Source of the DNA: Methylobacterium sp. J-026
Lineage (GTDB): Bacteria; Pseudomonadota; Alphaproteobacteria; Rhizobiales; Beijerinckiaceae
Length of the DNA stretch: 64,000 nt
Assembly (NCBI RefSeq): GCF_022829585.1
Contig: NZ_JAKSYC010000280.1
Location: 1 to 64,000 of the forward strand
Direction: 5' to 3'
Each line of letters starts with the position of its first letter. Within the stretch, counting starts at the first letter, position 1. The translations under genes were made by a program, and so were the position numbers. A model generated the notes under the pieces. It saw only the letters and a program-made list of their open reading frames with translations. It did no database searches and was not told where the DNA came from. Positions 1 to 8,760 of this stretch are shown piece after piece.

Positions 1-183
1 GTCGGCCAGGCTCTTGGCGCCGTCCTTGACGTCGCCCACCGTCTTCTGCGCCTCGCCCTTCAGCTCCTGCGCCTTGCCCTCGGCCACGAGCTTGTCGTTG
101 CCCGTCGCCTTGCCGGCCGCCTGCTTGACGTTGCCCACGGCCTCGTTGGCCAGGCCCTTGATCTTGTCGCCGGTGCTGCTCAT
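1..183 (-). CDS. CsbD-like stress protein, 3' end cut by window edge
   Basis: The 61 visible codons from the ATG at 183 give a small, Lys/Ala/Gly-rich hydrophilic protein beginning [10 protein letters not shown], with the repeating amphipathic pattern ([24 protein letters not shown]) of CsbD proteins. CsbD proteins are small, abundant general-stress proteins of unclear biochemistry. The family is usually 60-70 residues, so only a few C-terminal residues are probably missing. A membrane protein and a longer CsbD-like protein follow on the same strand, which suggests a shared stress regulon. Confidence 0.8.
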   Translation of the reverse strand, partial: MSSTGDKIKGLANEAVGNVKQAAGKATGNDKLVAEGKAQELKGEAQKTVGDVKDGAKSLAD

Positions 184-305
184 CGCGTGCGCTCCTTCAG
201 GTTGCGGTTGAGGTTGCGGTCGAGGTTCGCGGTTGCGGGTTGGCCGGGCCCGCGCCGGTGGTGCCGGCCCCCGCAGCCCGCGGGGGCCGACCGGATCGCG
301 CCGGG

Positions 306-1229
306 TCAGACGCGCCGGGTCTCGTAGGTGCCGAGCAGCGTCGCCGGCTTGGGCGCGCCCAGGCGCCCGCCCAGGAATGCCGCCAGCGCCCCCAGGACCA
401 GGGCGATCGCCGCGTAGAACGCCCCCTGCGTGGCCGCCGACTTGGCCGTCACCGCCGCGGCCTCGGCCTTCTGCTTGGCCGTGGCCACAGCCTGGTCGTA
501 CTGCTTCTCGTAGTCCTGGATCTGCTGCTTGGCCTGATCGACCGGGATGTTCTGCGCCTTGGCCAGGGCGTCGGCCGCCCGCGCCTCGGCCTGCTGCTTC
601 TGCCCGGCATCACCCGTGAACAGCGCCTTGACCGCCGCCACCGCCGCGTCGCGGGCCGCCTGCGGGTCCTGGCCGGCCGCCTGCTGGCGCACGGAATTCT
701 CGATCCCGTCGAGGGGGTTCGAGATCTTCGACAGGGACGGCGCCGCCGCCTGGGCCGCCGTCTGCACGGTCCCACCCACGAGGTTGCCCGCCCCGCCCAG
801 CGCCCCCGAGACGGTGCTCAGCGTCCCCCCGACCAGCCCCGTGGCCGCCGAGGTCAGCAGGTACAGGACCACGAGGGTCGTCACCGCCCAGGACACCAGC
901 CCGTGCAGCGCGGCCGCCCCCGGCAGGGTCTTGCCCGAGAGCCGGCCCGCGATCGCCCCGCCGGCCAGCGAGGCGACGATGCCCGAGGCCACGAACCACA
1001 CGCCCGCCGACATCGACACTGTCGAGGCGGCCGGGTTGTCGGCGGCGTTGGGGCCCACCGAGGCCAGGCCGACGCCGACGCCGATCAGGTTGACGATCAC
1101 CTGGGTCACGAGGGCGGTCACGGCGCCCGCGAAGATGGCGCCCCAGGACACCTGGTTGAGCAGGACGGCGCGCGTGTCGGCATGCGCGTCGGGGGAAAGC
1201 GGTGTCGCGGCGGTCTGGATGGGGGTCAC
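306..1229 (-). CDS. multi-pass membrane protein with long C-terminal helix (PhnA-like annotation in relatives)
   Basis: Translated from a GTG at 1229, this is 307 residues. The start is chosen because GGAG lies 7 bases upstream and the N-terminus ([10 protein letters not shown]) leads straight into the first membrane segment. Three hydrophobic segments lie in roughly residues 27-60, 70-100 and 110-145. A long Ala/Gln/Lys-rich, coiled-coil-like stretch follows, then a C-terminal membrane helix and a short basic tail. Some Methylobacterium relatives are, from memory, annotated PhnA-like; I see no catalytic motif that supports a phosphonate role. It sits between two CsbD-like genes, so a role in envelope stress is plausible but inferred. 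Confidence 0.65.
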   Translation of the reverse strand: MTPIQTAATPLSPDAHADTRAVLLNQVSWGAIFAGAVTALVTQVIVNLIGVGVGLASVGPNAADNPAASTVSMSAGVWFVASGIVASLAGGAIAGRLSGKTLPGAAALHGLVSWAVTTLVVLYLLTSAATGLVGGTLSTVSGALGGAGNLVGGTVQTAAQAAAPSLSKISNPLDGIENSVRQQAAGQDPQAARDAAVAAVKALFTGDAGQKQQAEARAADALAKAQNIPVDQAKQQIQDYEKQYDQAVATAKQKAEAAAVTAKSAATQGAFYAAIALVLGALAAFLGGRLGAPKPATLLGTYETRRV

Positions 1230-1329
1230 GCTGTCACTCCGGAAAAGGGGTCGTCGAGGATCTGGAGCGCCCACCGCCGACAGGGATACCGGTTCGGCGT
1301 CGGCGGGCGCGTCGGGGCGAGGGGATGGC

Positions 1330-1836
1330 TCAGTCGCGGGTGGCGCTGACCAGCAGGCCGAGGCCGAAGCCGGCCAGGCCGGCGATGAGCAGCGAGGCGA
1401 GCGGGTACTCGGCGACCTGATGGCCGACCTCGCGGGTGCCCCGGCGCAGGTACTGGCTGCCGCGCGCGTAGGCGTCCTCGGCGTAGTCCGAGGCCTCGTC
1501 GGCGGCGTGGCGGACGCCGCGCTCGGCGCGGTCGTAGTGGTCCTGGGCGGCGCCCTGGGCGCGGCGGGCGCGGTCCTCGACATCCCCCGATCCGACGACG
1601 TCGCCCACGGTGTCGCGGACCTTGCCGCCGATGTGGCGGGCGGTGTCGGCGACGTGCCCGGCGGCGTCGCGGACGGTGTCCTTGGCCTGGCCGTACAGGC
1701 CCTCGGCCTGTCCCGCCGCCTCCCGGGCGCGGCCCTCGGCCGAGTCCCGATGCGAGCCGGTCAGGTCGCCGACCGCGCCCTGCACCTTCCCGCCCAGCTC
1801 CTTCGCGGCGCCCGTGATCCGATCCGTGTCCACCAT
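1330..1836 (-). CDS. CsbD-like domain protein with C-terminal membrane anchor
   Basis: The 168-residue product starts at the ATG at 1836, preceded by GAGAGGAAG at good spacing. Residues 1-45 (MVDTDRITGAAKELGGKVQG) are a CsbD-like unit. The middle is a long polar helix rich in Asp, Arg and Ala (repeated DTVRDAAGHVADTARH-type heptads). The C-terminus (about 140-163) is one hydrophobic segment with small-residue spacing (LLIAGLAGFGLGLLV), as in DUF883/ElaB-type ribosome- or membrane-associated proteins. It is probably a tail-anchored stress protein. It lies upstream of the membrane protein at 306-1229 on the same strand with a 100-base gap. Confidence 0.75.
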   Translation of the reverse strand: MVDTDRITGAAKELGGKVQGAVGDLTGSHRDSAEGRAREAAGQAEGLYGQAKDTVRDAAGHVADTARHIGGKVRDTVGDVVGSGDVEDRARRAQGAAQDHYDRAERGVRHAADEASDYAEDAYARGSQYLRRGTREVGHQVAEYPLASLLIAGLAGFGLGLLVSATRD

Positions 1837-2069
1837 GTCGTTCTTCCTCTCTGTTCTGTTCGTTCCAGCGACCCACCGGGCCGCCACGCGATGCATGACG
1901 CTCAGCCCCGGGCCCCGGCCGGGTGTCGGCGGGGGGGCCGTTTGCGTCCTGGACCGCACGCTTGCGCTCCTCGACCGGCTAACGCGCTCGAGCCGTCCGC
2001 TCGTCCCGGGTCAGGAAAGACCGACCGTCAGATGTCGATCGCCCCAGCCGTTACAATAGTGCTTTCGTA

Positions 2070-2095
2070 CCGGTATTCTGAAATTCAGCTACCGG
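2070..2095 (-). terminator. hairpin overlapping the stop codon of the PAS-LuxR gene
   Basis: Outer arms CCGGTA (2070-2075) and TACCGG (2090-2095) enclose the 11-base palindrome CTGAAATTCAG (2078-2088). The stop codon of the gene at 2085-3563 lies inside the inner palindrome. There is no clear U-tract, so a factor-independent terminator is not certain. An mRNA 3'-end stabiliser or a protein-binding site is also possible. Confidence 0.45.
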
Positions 2096-3563
2096 CCGCG
2101 TGAAGTGGAAACCCGTTTTCGCGCCCCCAGACGAGCGCCTCGGTGCGTCGGTGGACGCCGAGCTTGCGGTACAGCGCGGCCCCGTGATTGCGCACGGTGT
2201 TGCGCGACAGGCCGAGCTTGCGCGCGATGGCGTCGTCGTCGAGACCTGCGCAGATCAGGTTCAGGATCTGGCGCTCCCGCACCGTCAGGTTCGGGGCGGA
2301 TCCGTCCGCGCTCTCCCGGCCGGGGCGGCGGAGGTTGGCGAGCTTCTCGATCAGGCCGCGACTGAACCACGAGGTATCGGCCATCACCGCTTCGATGGCG
2401 CCGAACAACTCGCGCTCGGTGTGCTTGCGATCCGTGATGTCCTGCAGAACCAGCAACACGAAGTCGGCATCATTAATGGTGACCCGCTCCGCGGAGACCA
2501 TGCAGTCGAGGCTGGATCCGTTCTCGTGACGCAGGCACACTTCGACGCCGAGGACGCTCCCGTCCCGGGCGACCGCGGCCTCGAACGCCGCCCGCTGGGC
2601 ATGCGCGACCCAGAGACCGGCCTCGTCCAGGCTGCGCCCGACGACCCGATCCTCTCCCAGACCGAAGACCCGCCCGAAAGCCTCGTTGACGCCGGTGACC
2701 GTGAAGTCGTCCGCCCGGACCAGGATGGTCGGGATCGGCGTGAGGCGAAACGACGTGGCGAACCGCTCCTCGCTCTGGCGGAGCGCGGTCTCGGCTTTGC
2801 GGCGCAACTCCAGATCGGCGAAGGTGAACAGCATGCACGGCTCGTCGCCCATCTCCATGGGCTGCCCGGCCACGATCACGAAACGCCGTCCGCCATCGGG
2901 CAGGTCGAGGCACGCCTCCATCTGCGGGATCGTGCCGCCCTCGTTGAGACGCGAGACCGCCAAGTCCCGGTTGCGGGCATTGGCGAGCACGTCGACCTCG
3001 TAGACGCTCCGTCCGATCACGGCCTCACGGGTGTAGCCGGTCATCTCCAGGAAGCCGTGATTGACCTTCACGTGACGCAGATCTGCGAGCCGCGTGATCA
3101 AGGCCGGCGCCGGATTGGCGTTGAAGGTCCGCTCGAAGCGATCCTCGGCTTCGAACTGATCCGAGACATCCTTCAGGATCAGGGCGAGGCAGCTCGGGGC
3201 ACCATCGCGGTCGGTGGCGACCAGGCTTCGGAGCGAGTGGACGAAATCGCAATCGGGCCGGTCCGCGCGGGTGACCTCGACCACCACATCGTGGAAGGTT
3301 TCGCCGGCAACGACGCGTTCGATCGGGTAATTCTCCGGCGCCCGATGGTTGCGGTAGCGGAGCGAGAAGCGCGCGCGATAGGCATCGACCGTCGAGCCGA
3401 GCTCGTCGAGCGTTTCGACCCCGTGCATCGCCAGGGCGGCGGCGTTGGCATAGGCGATCGACTGGTCGGGCTCGACCAGGATCACACCCTCGCTGAGGCC
3501 GGCGATGATCTGCCGAAGTTCGTGCCTGTCGACGCCCTCCGTCACGATCCGACCGGTTCCCAT
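2085..3563 (-). CDS. multi-PAS sensory LuxR-family transcriptional regulator
   Basis: The 492-residue protein has no membrane segment. Three PAS-like modules can be read: about 13-130 (EGVILVEPDQSIAYANAAAL), 140-260 (ITRLADLRHVKVNHGFLEMTGY) and 270-385 (FTVTGVNEAFGRVFG, ending VLQDITDRK). A LuxR-type helix-turn-helix occupies about 425-485 (LTVRERQILNLICAGLDDDAI, LGLSRNTVRNH). It therefore looks like a one-component cytosolic sensor that binds DNA. The signal is unknown; PAS modules may bind flavin, haem or small molecules and no diagnostic ligand residue was recognised. The gene is monocistronic and faces away from the stress cluster. Confidence 0.85.
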   Translation of the reverse strand: MGTGRIVTEGVDRHELRQIIAGLSEGVILVEPDQSIAYANAAALAMHGVETLDELGSTVDAYRARFSLRYRNHRAPENYPIERVVAGETFHDVVVEVTRADRPDCDFVHSLRSLVATDRDGAPSCLALILKDVSDQFEAEDRFERTFNANPAPALITRLADLRHVKVNHGFLEMTGYTREAVIGRSVYEVDVLANARNRDLAVSRLNEGGTIPQMEACLDLPDGGRRFVIVAGQPMEMGDEPCMLFTFADLELRRKAETALRQSEERFATSFRLTPIPTILVRADDFTVTGVNEAFGRVFGLGEDRVVGRSLDEAGLWVAHAQRAAFEAAVARDGSVLGVEVCLRHENGSSLDCMVSAERVTINDADFVLLVLQDITDRKHTERELFGAIEAVMADTSWFSRGLIEKLANLRRPGRESADGSAPNLTVRERQILNLICAGLDDDAIARKLGLSRNTVRNHGAALYRKLGVHRRTEALVWGRENGFPLHAAGS

Positions 3564-4076
3564 CCGCGCACCGCTGCCCCATCGGCAACGCGGCTCAAAC
3601 GGGTCGCGCGCAACGTGGTTCCGGTCGGTCGGGAATTATCACTGGTATACTTGCATCATTGGCGCCGTCGATATCGACCAGAGATGAGTGCCGGTCGCTC
3701 TCTGCGCCGAAGAACCCGACGGGTTCCAGACCATCGGTCGATGTGAACATCCGAACGGGCAACCCGCCAGCAAACAGCGGGAACCGCCCAGCGATGCCAG
3801 CTCCGGTCACACCCAGATGCCGGGGCAAAACGGCGACAGGCCACGCCAAAACGATTCGGACGGTGTTGCGAAAGACCCTCGCTCGCCCCTCGGCGCGATC
3901 CTGGGACGCCTGACCCAATCCTCGGTGGTGCCGCGATCGGCCGGCACGCCCCGGGTGCCGTGAAGGACGACCGGATCGGCTTGGTGCCGCGGTTGCACCG
4001 CTATGCCCTGTCGCTGGCCATCGGCCGGCTCGCTCCCGCGTTCCAGTTCAGGCTCCCGCCATCCCGACGACTGCCT
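3564..4076. other. 513-base gap without a convincing gene
   Basis: This lies between the start of the PAS-LuxR gene and the end of the hybrid kinase gene. Short ORFs exist on both strands (for example 3595-3918 minus), but none has a recognisable domain or a good ribosome site. The stretch near 3640-3660 is AT-richer and contains GGTATAC, so it may hold the promoter of the PAS-LuxR gene. Confidence 0.5.
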
Positions 4077-5723
4077 TCATCTGTCGGGCGATGGATCGGG
4101 GCGCATCCTCAACCGCGCCGCAAGGAGGACGGAGCGCAGCTCGGCCGGGCGAACTGGCTTCGACAGGATCGGGATGTCCGGCGCGCCCAAGTCCGCGCGT
4201 ACGCGCGTCGCATCGTGTCCGCTGATCACCACCGCCGGCAGCGCGCGCCCCAGGAGGCCGCGAACCGCCGCGATGCACTCGGTTCCCGTGACGCCGTTCC
4301 CGAGTTCAAAATCGGTGATGAGGAGATCGATCTCGGGGACGGCGTCGGGGATCGCGGATTCGGCCTGAACCCGGCATCCCCAGGTCTCGAGCAGGCTCGC
4401 CGTCGCCCTCAGCACGGCCTCGTCGTCCTCGACCAGAAGCACCCGCAGGCCGCCCATCGTCGGGGACGGGTCGCGTGCATCCCCGGCCGCCGCGGGCCCA
4501 GGGTCCCGGGTGACCGGCAGGTTGCCGATGCTCACGCAGGTCCCGCGGCCCGGCACCGAGCGAAGCGTCACCGCCAGGTCCAGCAAAGTCCCGAGGCGGC
4601 GAACGATAGGCAGGCCGAGACCGACTCCCTCAAGGTCCCGGTCGCCGCGTTGGCGGACCCGGTAGAACTCGTCGAAGACCCGCTCCTGATGCTCGACCGC
4701 GATCCCGGGACCGCGATCGTAGACCTGGATGGCGAGGCGGCCCCTCCGTCGGCGGCAGGCGATCAGGATCGGCCGGCCGGGGGCGTACTTGATCGCGTTG
4801 TTGACGATGTTCTGCACCATGGTGGTGAGCAGCGCCCGATCGGTATTCACGACGCACTTGCAGGGACGCGCGCGCAAAGCGGTCCCGTCGCGCAGCGCCG
4901 CCTCGGAATTCTGGCGCCGCACGTCCTCGATGATCGCGTCGATCGATACGGGCTCCAGACGGGGCTCCAACTTGCCGCTGTCGAGGGTCGAGATGTCCAG
5001 CAGCGACTTGAACAAGCGCGAGACGCTCTGCAGGGACCGGTCGATGTTCTCGACCATCTGCAGTTCGTCCGGACCCAGCCTGGCGCTCCGCAGGCAGGCG
5101 GTGAACAGGCTGATCGCGTGGATCGGCTGGCGCAGATCGTGGCTCGCCTGCGCCAGGAAGCGCGACTTGGACAGATTCGCCTCTTGCTCGCGGGCGTAGG
5201 CGCCGCGGAGGCGCTTCAGTAGGGTGTAGAGGTAGGTCGGCACGAGGAGCGTGATGGCCGTCAGCGTCAGGACGACGAAGGGATTGTCGCGCCAATAGGC
5301 GTTGCAGTACGTCGTGACCGCGATCGAGATCAGGGCGGCGACCGTAGAGGCCGTCAGGGCGCCGGTCCCGTAGCGCAAGCCGTTGCCGACGATCAGCCGG
5401 ATCACGATCATGTACAGCGGCAGGAACGGGGCGCCGCCCACGGCCATCGCGTAGGTCATCCCACCCAGGTCGAGGAGGACGGTAATCACGCGCCGCGGTG
5501 TGTTGCCGCCGGGATGCCGGGCGATCCAGCCGTACAGCGCCACGGCGAAGAGCCAGTGGCACGTCACCAGGTACGCGACGAACCGGGCTTCCGGCGGGGC
5601 GATCCCGCCGAGGATCTGGGGCAGGAGATACAGGCAGACGCAGCCGATGATGACGGCCCGGATGAGCGCCTGGGCCTTCTCGTTGTCGTAATCCTCGTCC
5701 GGCCGGCTTCGCGATAGGGTCAT
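4077..5723 (-). CDS. membrane hybrid histidine kinase with C-terminal receiver (HDLRQP type)
   Basis: From the ATG at 5723 the product is 548 residues. The N-terminal 170 residues hold about six membrane helices. A HisKA domain follows with the phospho-acceptor His195 in SHDLRQPIHA, then a HATPase domain (N box NNAIKYAPG; DRGPGI; GVGLGLPIV). A receiver domain at the C-terminus has a DD acidic pair (VEDDEAVL), phospho-acceptor Asp471 in LLITDFEL and Lys in LSKPV. The HDLRQP signature matches the hybrid-kinase class of Pseudomonas ErcS' and NahK. The LuxR response regulator gene 164 bases upstream on the same strand is the obvious partner. No periplasmic sensor domain is visible, so the signal may be membrane-borne. 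Confidence 0.85.
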   Translation of the reverse strand: MTLSRSRPDEDYDNEKAQALIRAVIIGCVCLYLLPQILGGIAPPEARFVAYLVTCHWLFAVALYGWIARHPGGNTPRRVITVLLDLGGMTYAMAVGGAPFLPLYMIVIRLIVGNGLRYGTGALTASTVAALISIAVTTYCNAYWRDNPFVVLTLTAITLLVPTYLYTLLKRLRGAYAREQEANLSKSRFLAQASHDLRQPIHAISLFTACLRSARLGPDELQMVENIDRSLQSVSRLFKSLLDISTLDSGKLEPRLEPVSIDAIIEDVRRQNSEAALRDGTALRARPCKCVVNTDRALLTTMVQNIVNNAIKYAPGRPILIACRRRRGRLAIQVYDRGPGIAVEHQERVFDEFYRVRQRGDRDLEGVGLGLPIVRRLGTLLDLAVTLRSVPGRGTCVSIGNLPVTRDPGPAAAGDARDPSPTMGGLRVLLVEDDEAVLRATASLLETWGCRVQAESAIPDAVPEIDLLITDFELGNGVTGTECIAAVRGLLGRALPAVVISGHDATRVRADLGAPDIPILSKPVRPAELRSVLLAARLRMRPDPSPDR

Positions 5724-5887
5724 CGGCGGCTCAGGGCTGCCCGGCGAGGCGCAGCGCGGCGCCGATGCCGTCCCGTGCCTTTGCTCGGGGCGCCCCTCCG
5801 GCGTCCGCTCCGGGCCGGCCCCGGCGCGCTGTCCTCGACCTGTCGAGTCCAGATGCCCTGTCGCGTCGCAGCCCGGCCGTGGTCCCG

Positions 5888-6520
5888 TCATCCCCCGAAG
5901 CCGGCATTGGCCGCCTTCGCGGCGGCCGCGGACCGGGAGGGGACGTCGAGCGCCCTCAGGAGCGACGAGACATGGATACGCACCGTGAAGGGCGAGATGT
6001 CGAGCTCCCGGGCGATCTCCTTGTTGGTGCGCCCCTGGGCGACGAGGCGCAGCACCTCGTGCTGGCGCCGCGTCAGGGGCGGGAGCGGACAGCGCGGCGT
6101 GCCGAGGCCCGAGACGGCGCTGCGCCGGATCACCAATTCCCCGTCGCGGATCGCCGCGATCGCCCGGGTGATCTCGCACGCAGGCAACGATTTGCCGATG
6201 AACCCGTCGGCGCCGTCCGCCATCACCGCCCGAATCAGGCTCTCGTCCTCGATCATCGACACGACGACGATCGAGGCGCGCTCGAATTCCACGCGCAGCG
6301 CGCCGATCGACCGCCGCGGATCGAGGCCGGGAAACAGGAGGTCCAGGAAGAACGCCTGCGGGGGTGGCCCGGTACGGGCCGTCGCCAGGACCTGCTCCAT
6401 CGTGGCGGCTTCCCGGACGAGAGCCTGCGGGTAGAGCCGTTCGGCGATCTGCCGCATGCCCTCACGGAACAGCGGATGATCGTCGGCGACGATCAGGGTC
6501 TCGCAGGCTGAGCCGTTCAT
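5888..6520 (-). CDS. LuxR/NarL-type response regulator
   Basis: The ATG at 6520 is preceded by GGGAGTGG and gives 210 residues. The receiver domain (about 6-125) shows [10 protein letters not shown], the phospho-acceptor Asp in FFLDLLFPG and the conserved Lys in GFIGKSLP. The output domain (about 145-205) is a LuxR helix-turn-helix ([32 protein letters not shown]). It resembles the AgmR/ErdR class that partners HDLRQP hybrid kinases. It precedes such a kinase here, so the two genes probably form one phosphorelay. A 12-base palindrome lies upstream at 6685-6696. Confidence 0.88.
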   Translation of the reverse strand: MNGSACETLIVADDHPLFREGMRQIAERLYPQALVREAATMEQVLATARTGPPPQAFFLDLLFPGLDPRRSIGALRVEFERASIVVVSMIEDESLIRAVMADGADGFIGKSLPACEITRAIAAIRDGELVIRRSAVSGLGTPRCPLPPLTRRQHEVLRLVAQGRTNKEIARELDISPFTVRIHVSSLLRALDVPSRSAAAAKAANAGFGG

Positions 6521-6684
6521 TCCACTCCCAGAAGCGGCATCGCAATCGGTCCTCCGAGGCCGCGTCGACGCTGCCAGACCGGGAAAGACCTGCGCCTCGT
6601 CAAGCCTGTTGCGATAGGTCCGGAGCACCAATAGACCGGTTTTTTCCGTCTGCCTAGAAGTCGGTTTGGTGGCCGCACAGGCAT

Positions 6685-6696
6685 ATACCATGGTAT
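6685..6696. promoter_or_regulatory. perfect palindrome ATACCATGGTAT in an AT-rich divergent promoter region
   Basis: The 12-base perfect palindrome lies in the 271-base gap between the response regulator gene (minus, starts 6520) and the small ORF at 6792 (plus). The surrounding 60 bases are clearly AT-richer than the genome. An operator is plausible; the binding protein is unknown. Confidence 0.35.
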
Positions 6697-6791
6697 TTTT
6701 GAATCTATATGATCAATCCTAGTCGATTGGCGGATCTTTTGAGAGAATTTGGCATGAGAATTACATCGTTCCGTTTTCGTGGCCCTGACGA

Positions 6792-7181
6792 ATGTCAAAA
6801 ATCGAACACGAGAATAGTGCGCACCGAGTGCAGGTCGACGACACGGTTCTCGATCGCGGCACAGCCCGCCCCGGCTCGGGCAAGCCGATGCTCTCGCCGA
6901 GCCGCATCGTGATCGTCGGCGGGTTGGTGGCTGCGGGCGCAGTGGCGGGGATGCTGCTCGCGGGCGGCCGCGAGGCGGCCGAGGCCTGCCAGGCGTCGCA
7001 GGGCATGATGCGGCTGTCGAAGACGACGGCCGATGCCGGCGGCGCGGTGCGCATCCGGATCGGCAACGACCTGTCGCCGGCCTTCACCGTCGCCGACGGG
7101 CCGATCAACCTCGAGATGTCGCGCGTAGTGCTACCGGTACACCGGAGTGGACAGGGGCCATATTTTGCGCGGGCGCATTAG
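6792..7181 (+). CDS. hypothetical single-pass membrane or secreted protein
   Basis: The 129-residue ORF starts MSKIEHENSA. It has a polar N-terminus of about 37 residues, then one hydrophobic segment (about 38-57, IVIVGGLVAAGAVAGMLLAG), then a polar C-terminal region that would lie outside the membrane. I do not recognise a family. The ribosome site is poor and the C-terminal 15 residues look unlike a folded domain, so a 3' frameshift or a wrong start is possible. It is divergent from the response regulator gene. Confidence 0.45.
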   Translation: MSKIEHENSAHRVQVDDTVLDRGTARPGSGKPMLSPSRIVIVGGLVAAGAVAGMLLAGGREAAEACQASQGMMRLSKTTADAGGAVRIRIGNDLSPAFTVADGPINLEMSRVVLPVHRSGQGPYFARAH

Positions 7182-7407
7182 CTGGCCATAAGAAAGTCCG
7201 CCGCAATTATTGCAAATTTGGCAGTCGTATTGCTTGAAATAGTCAAATACTTAGCCTGTAACTGGATGATAGCCCACAAAAACGTTTGGCAGGGAAGCTG
7301 AGAAACCTGATTTCCGCGGCCGAATCGGCCGACGACACTTTCCAACTCGCCGAGCGTCTTCTACCGTCACGCAACGGCACCGAATCGGCACGACAACATC
7401 CGATCGC

Positions 7408-8760
7408 ATGACCCTGTCCGCCGATCAGATCCTCGATTTCGCCCCGGATGCGGCCAGCCGCAAGGCCGGCCAGGATCAGGCGAAGCCGGCGAAATGGCAC
7501 GGGCTCGGGCGCACCGGCACCCTGGTCTGGGGCGAGATCAAGGGCAGCGGAGCCGCGCCCTATCGGACGGTGGCGGATCCGGCCGGGCCGGCGGCCAAGT
7601 GCAGCTGCCCGAGCCGGAAATTCCCCTGCAAACACGCGATCGGACTGATGCTAATCGGGACCGCCGCGGCGCTGCCCGAGGCCGCGCCGCCGGACTGGGT
7701 CGCCGCCTGGAGCCGCGGACGGGAGAATCGCGTCGCCGCGAGCCGAGTGGGAGACGCCGCCAAACCCGTCGACGCAACCGCACAGGACCGGCGGCGGCAA
7801 GCCCGCGCGGAGAAGGTCTCCGCCGCCCTGGACGAACTCGACCTGTGGCTGCGCGATCTGATGCGGCGCGGGCTCGCGGCGGCCCGGGCCGAGCCCTACG
7901 CGTTCTGGGACCGCATGGCCGGGCGTCTGGTCGACGGGCAGGCGCCCGGCCTCGCCCGTCGGGTCCGCGCCCTGCCGGGCCTCGCCGCGGCGGGGTCCCG
8001 GCCGGGCGCGGCTGCCCCCGAGACGGCTCTGGCCCTCGGCATCGGCCGGCTCGCGCTCCTCGTCCGGGCGGCCCAGCGCCTCGACGCGCTCGCGCCGGAA
8101 CAGGCGGCCGGCGTGCGCGGCGCCATCGGCTTCCCCGTGAGCGCCGACGCATTGGCGGCCCGTGCGGGGGTACCCGACGAGTGGGCCGTCCTCGCCCACA
8201 CCGTCACCGAGGAGGACAGGCTGACGGTCCGCACCGTCTGGCTCGTGGGGCGCCGGACCGGCCTTCCGGCTCAGGTGATCGATTTTGCCGCCGGGGCGGG
8301 AGCTCTGCCGCTCGTGCCGTCCCCGGGCCAGGATTACGTCGGGAGCCTCGCCTTCCATCCGGGGGACCCGCCGCTCCGGGCGGTCCTCCGCGACCGCACG
8401 GTCGTGGCCGCCGCCGCCGCGCTGCCGGGCGCTGGGAGCGTGGCTCGAGCCCGGGACAGCTTCGCGGCAGCCCTGGCACGCGCACCCTGGACCGAGGCCT
8501 GGCCGGTCTGCGTGGCCGGCGTGCGGCTCGGGCATCTCGCGGGCGGCGGCGGCCTGGCGGCGGGCGATGCCACCGGCTGCCTGCCCCTGCGGGCCGACCC
8601 GCACCTCCCCGCCGTGCTGGCGGTGTCGGGGGGCCATCCGGTCGATCTGTTCGGTCTTTTCAATGGCTTCGGCCTCCAGGTCCTGGCCGTGGGCGGCGCC
8701 GGGCGCCGCTTCGCGGTCCCGGCGCAGGATCCGCGCCCGATCCTTCTGCGGGCGGCCTGA
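7408..8760 (+). CDS. SWIM zinc-finger protein, first gene of the MoxR-VWA operon
   Basis: The 450-residue protein carries a SWIM zinc finger near its N-terminus: Cys65-X-Cys67 then Cys74-X-His76 (KCSCPSRKFPCKHAIGL). SWIM motifs bind zinc and mediate DNA or protein contacts. The remaining 370 residues are Ala/Arg-rich with no motif I recognise. There is no signal peptide or membrane helix, so it is cytosolic. Its stop overlaps the next start (TGATG at 8758-8762), giving translational coupling to the DUF5691-like gene. SWIM proteins of this kind recur beside MoxR and VWA genes in other bacteria. Here it is likely an adaptor or recognition subunit, which is inference. Confidence 0.82.
   Translation: MTLSADQILDFAPDAASRKAGQDQAKPAKWHGLGRTGTLVWGEIKGSGAAPYRTVADPAGPAAKCSCPSRKFPCKHAIGLMLIGTAAALPEAAPPDWVAAWSRGRENRVAASRVGDAAKPVDATAQDRRRQARAEKVSAALDELDLWLRDLMRRGLAAARAEPYAFWDRMAGRLVDGQAPGLARRVRALPGLAAAGSRPGAAAPETALALGIGRLALLVRAAQRLDALAPEQAAGVRGAIGFPVSADALAARAGVPDEWAVLAHTVTEEDRLTVRTVWLVGRRTGLPAQVIDFAAGAGALPLVPSPGQDYVGSLAFHPGDPPLRAVLRDRTVVAAAAALPGAGSVARARDSFAAALARAPWTEAWPVCVAGVRLGHLAGGGGLAAGDATGCLPLRADPHLPAVLAVSGGHPVDLFGLFNGFGLQVLAVGGAGRRFAVPAQDPRPILLRAA

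Noticed and set aside
3595..3918. 107-codon minus-strand ORF upstream of the PAS-LuxR gene
   Set aside because: No domain or ribosome site, and the likely regulator promoter lies within it.
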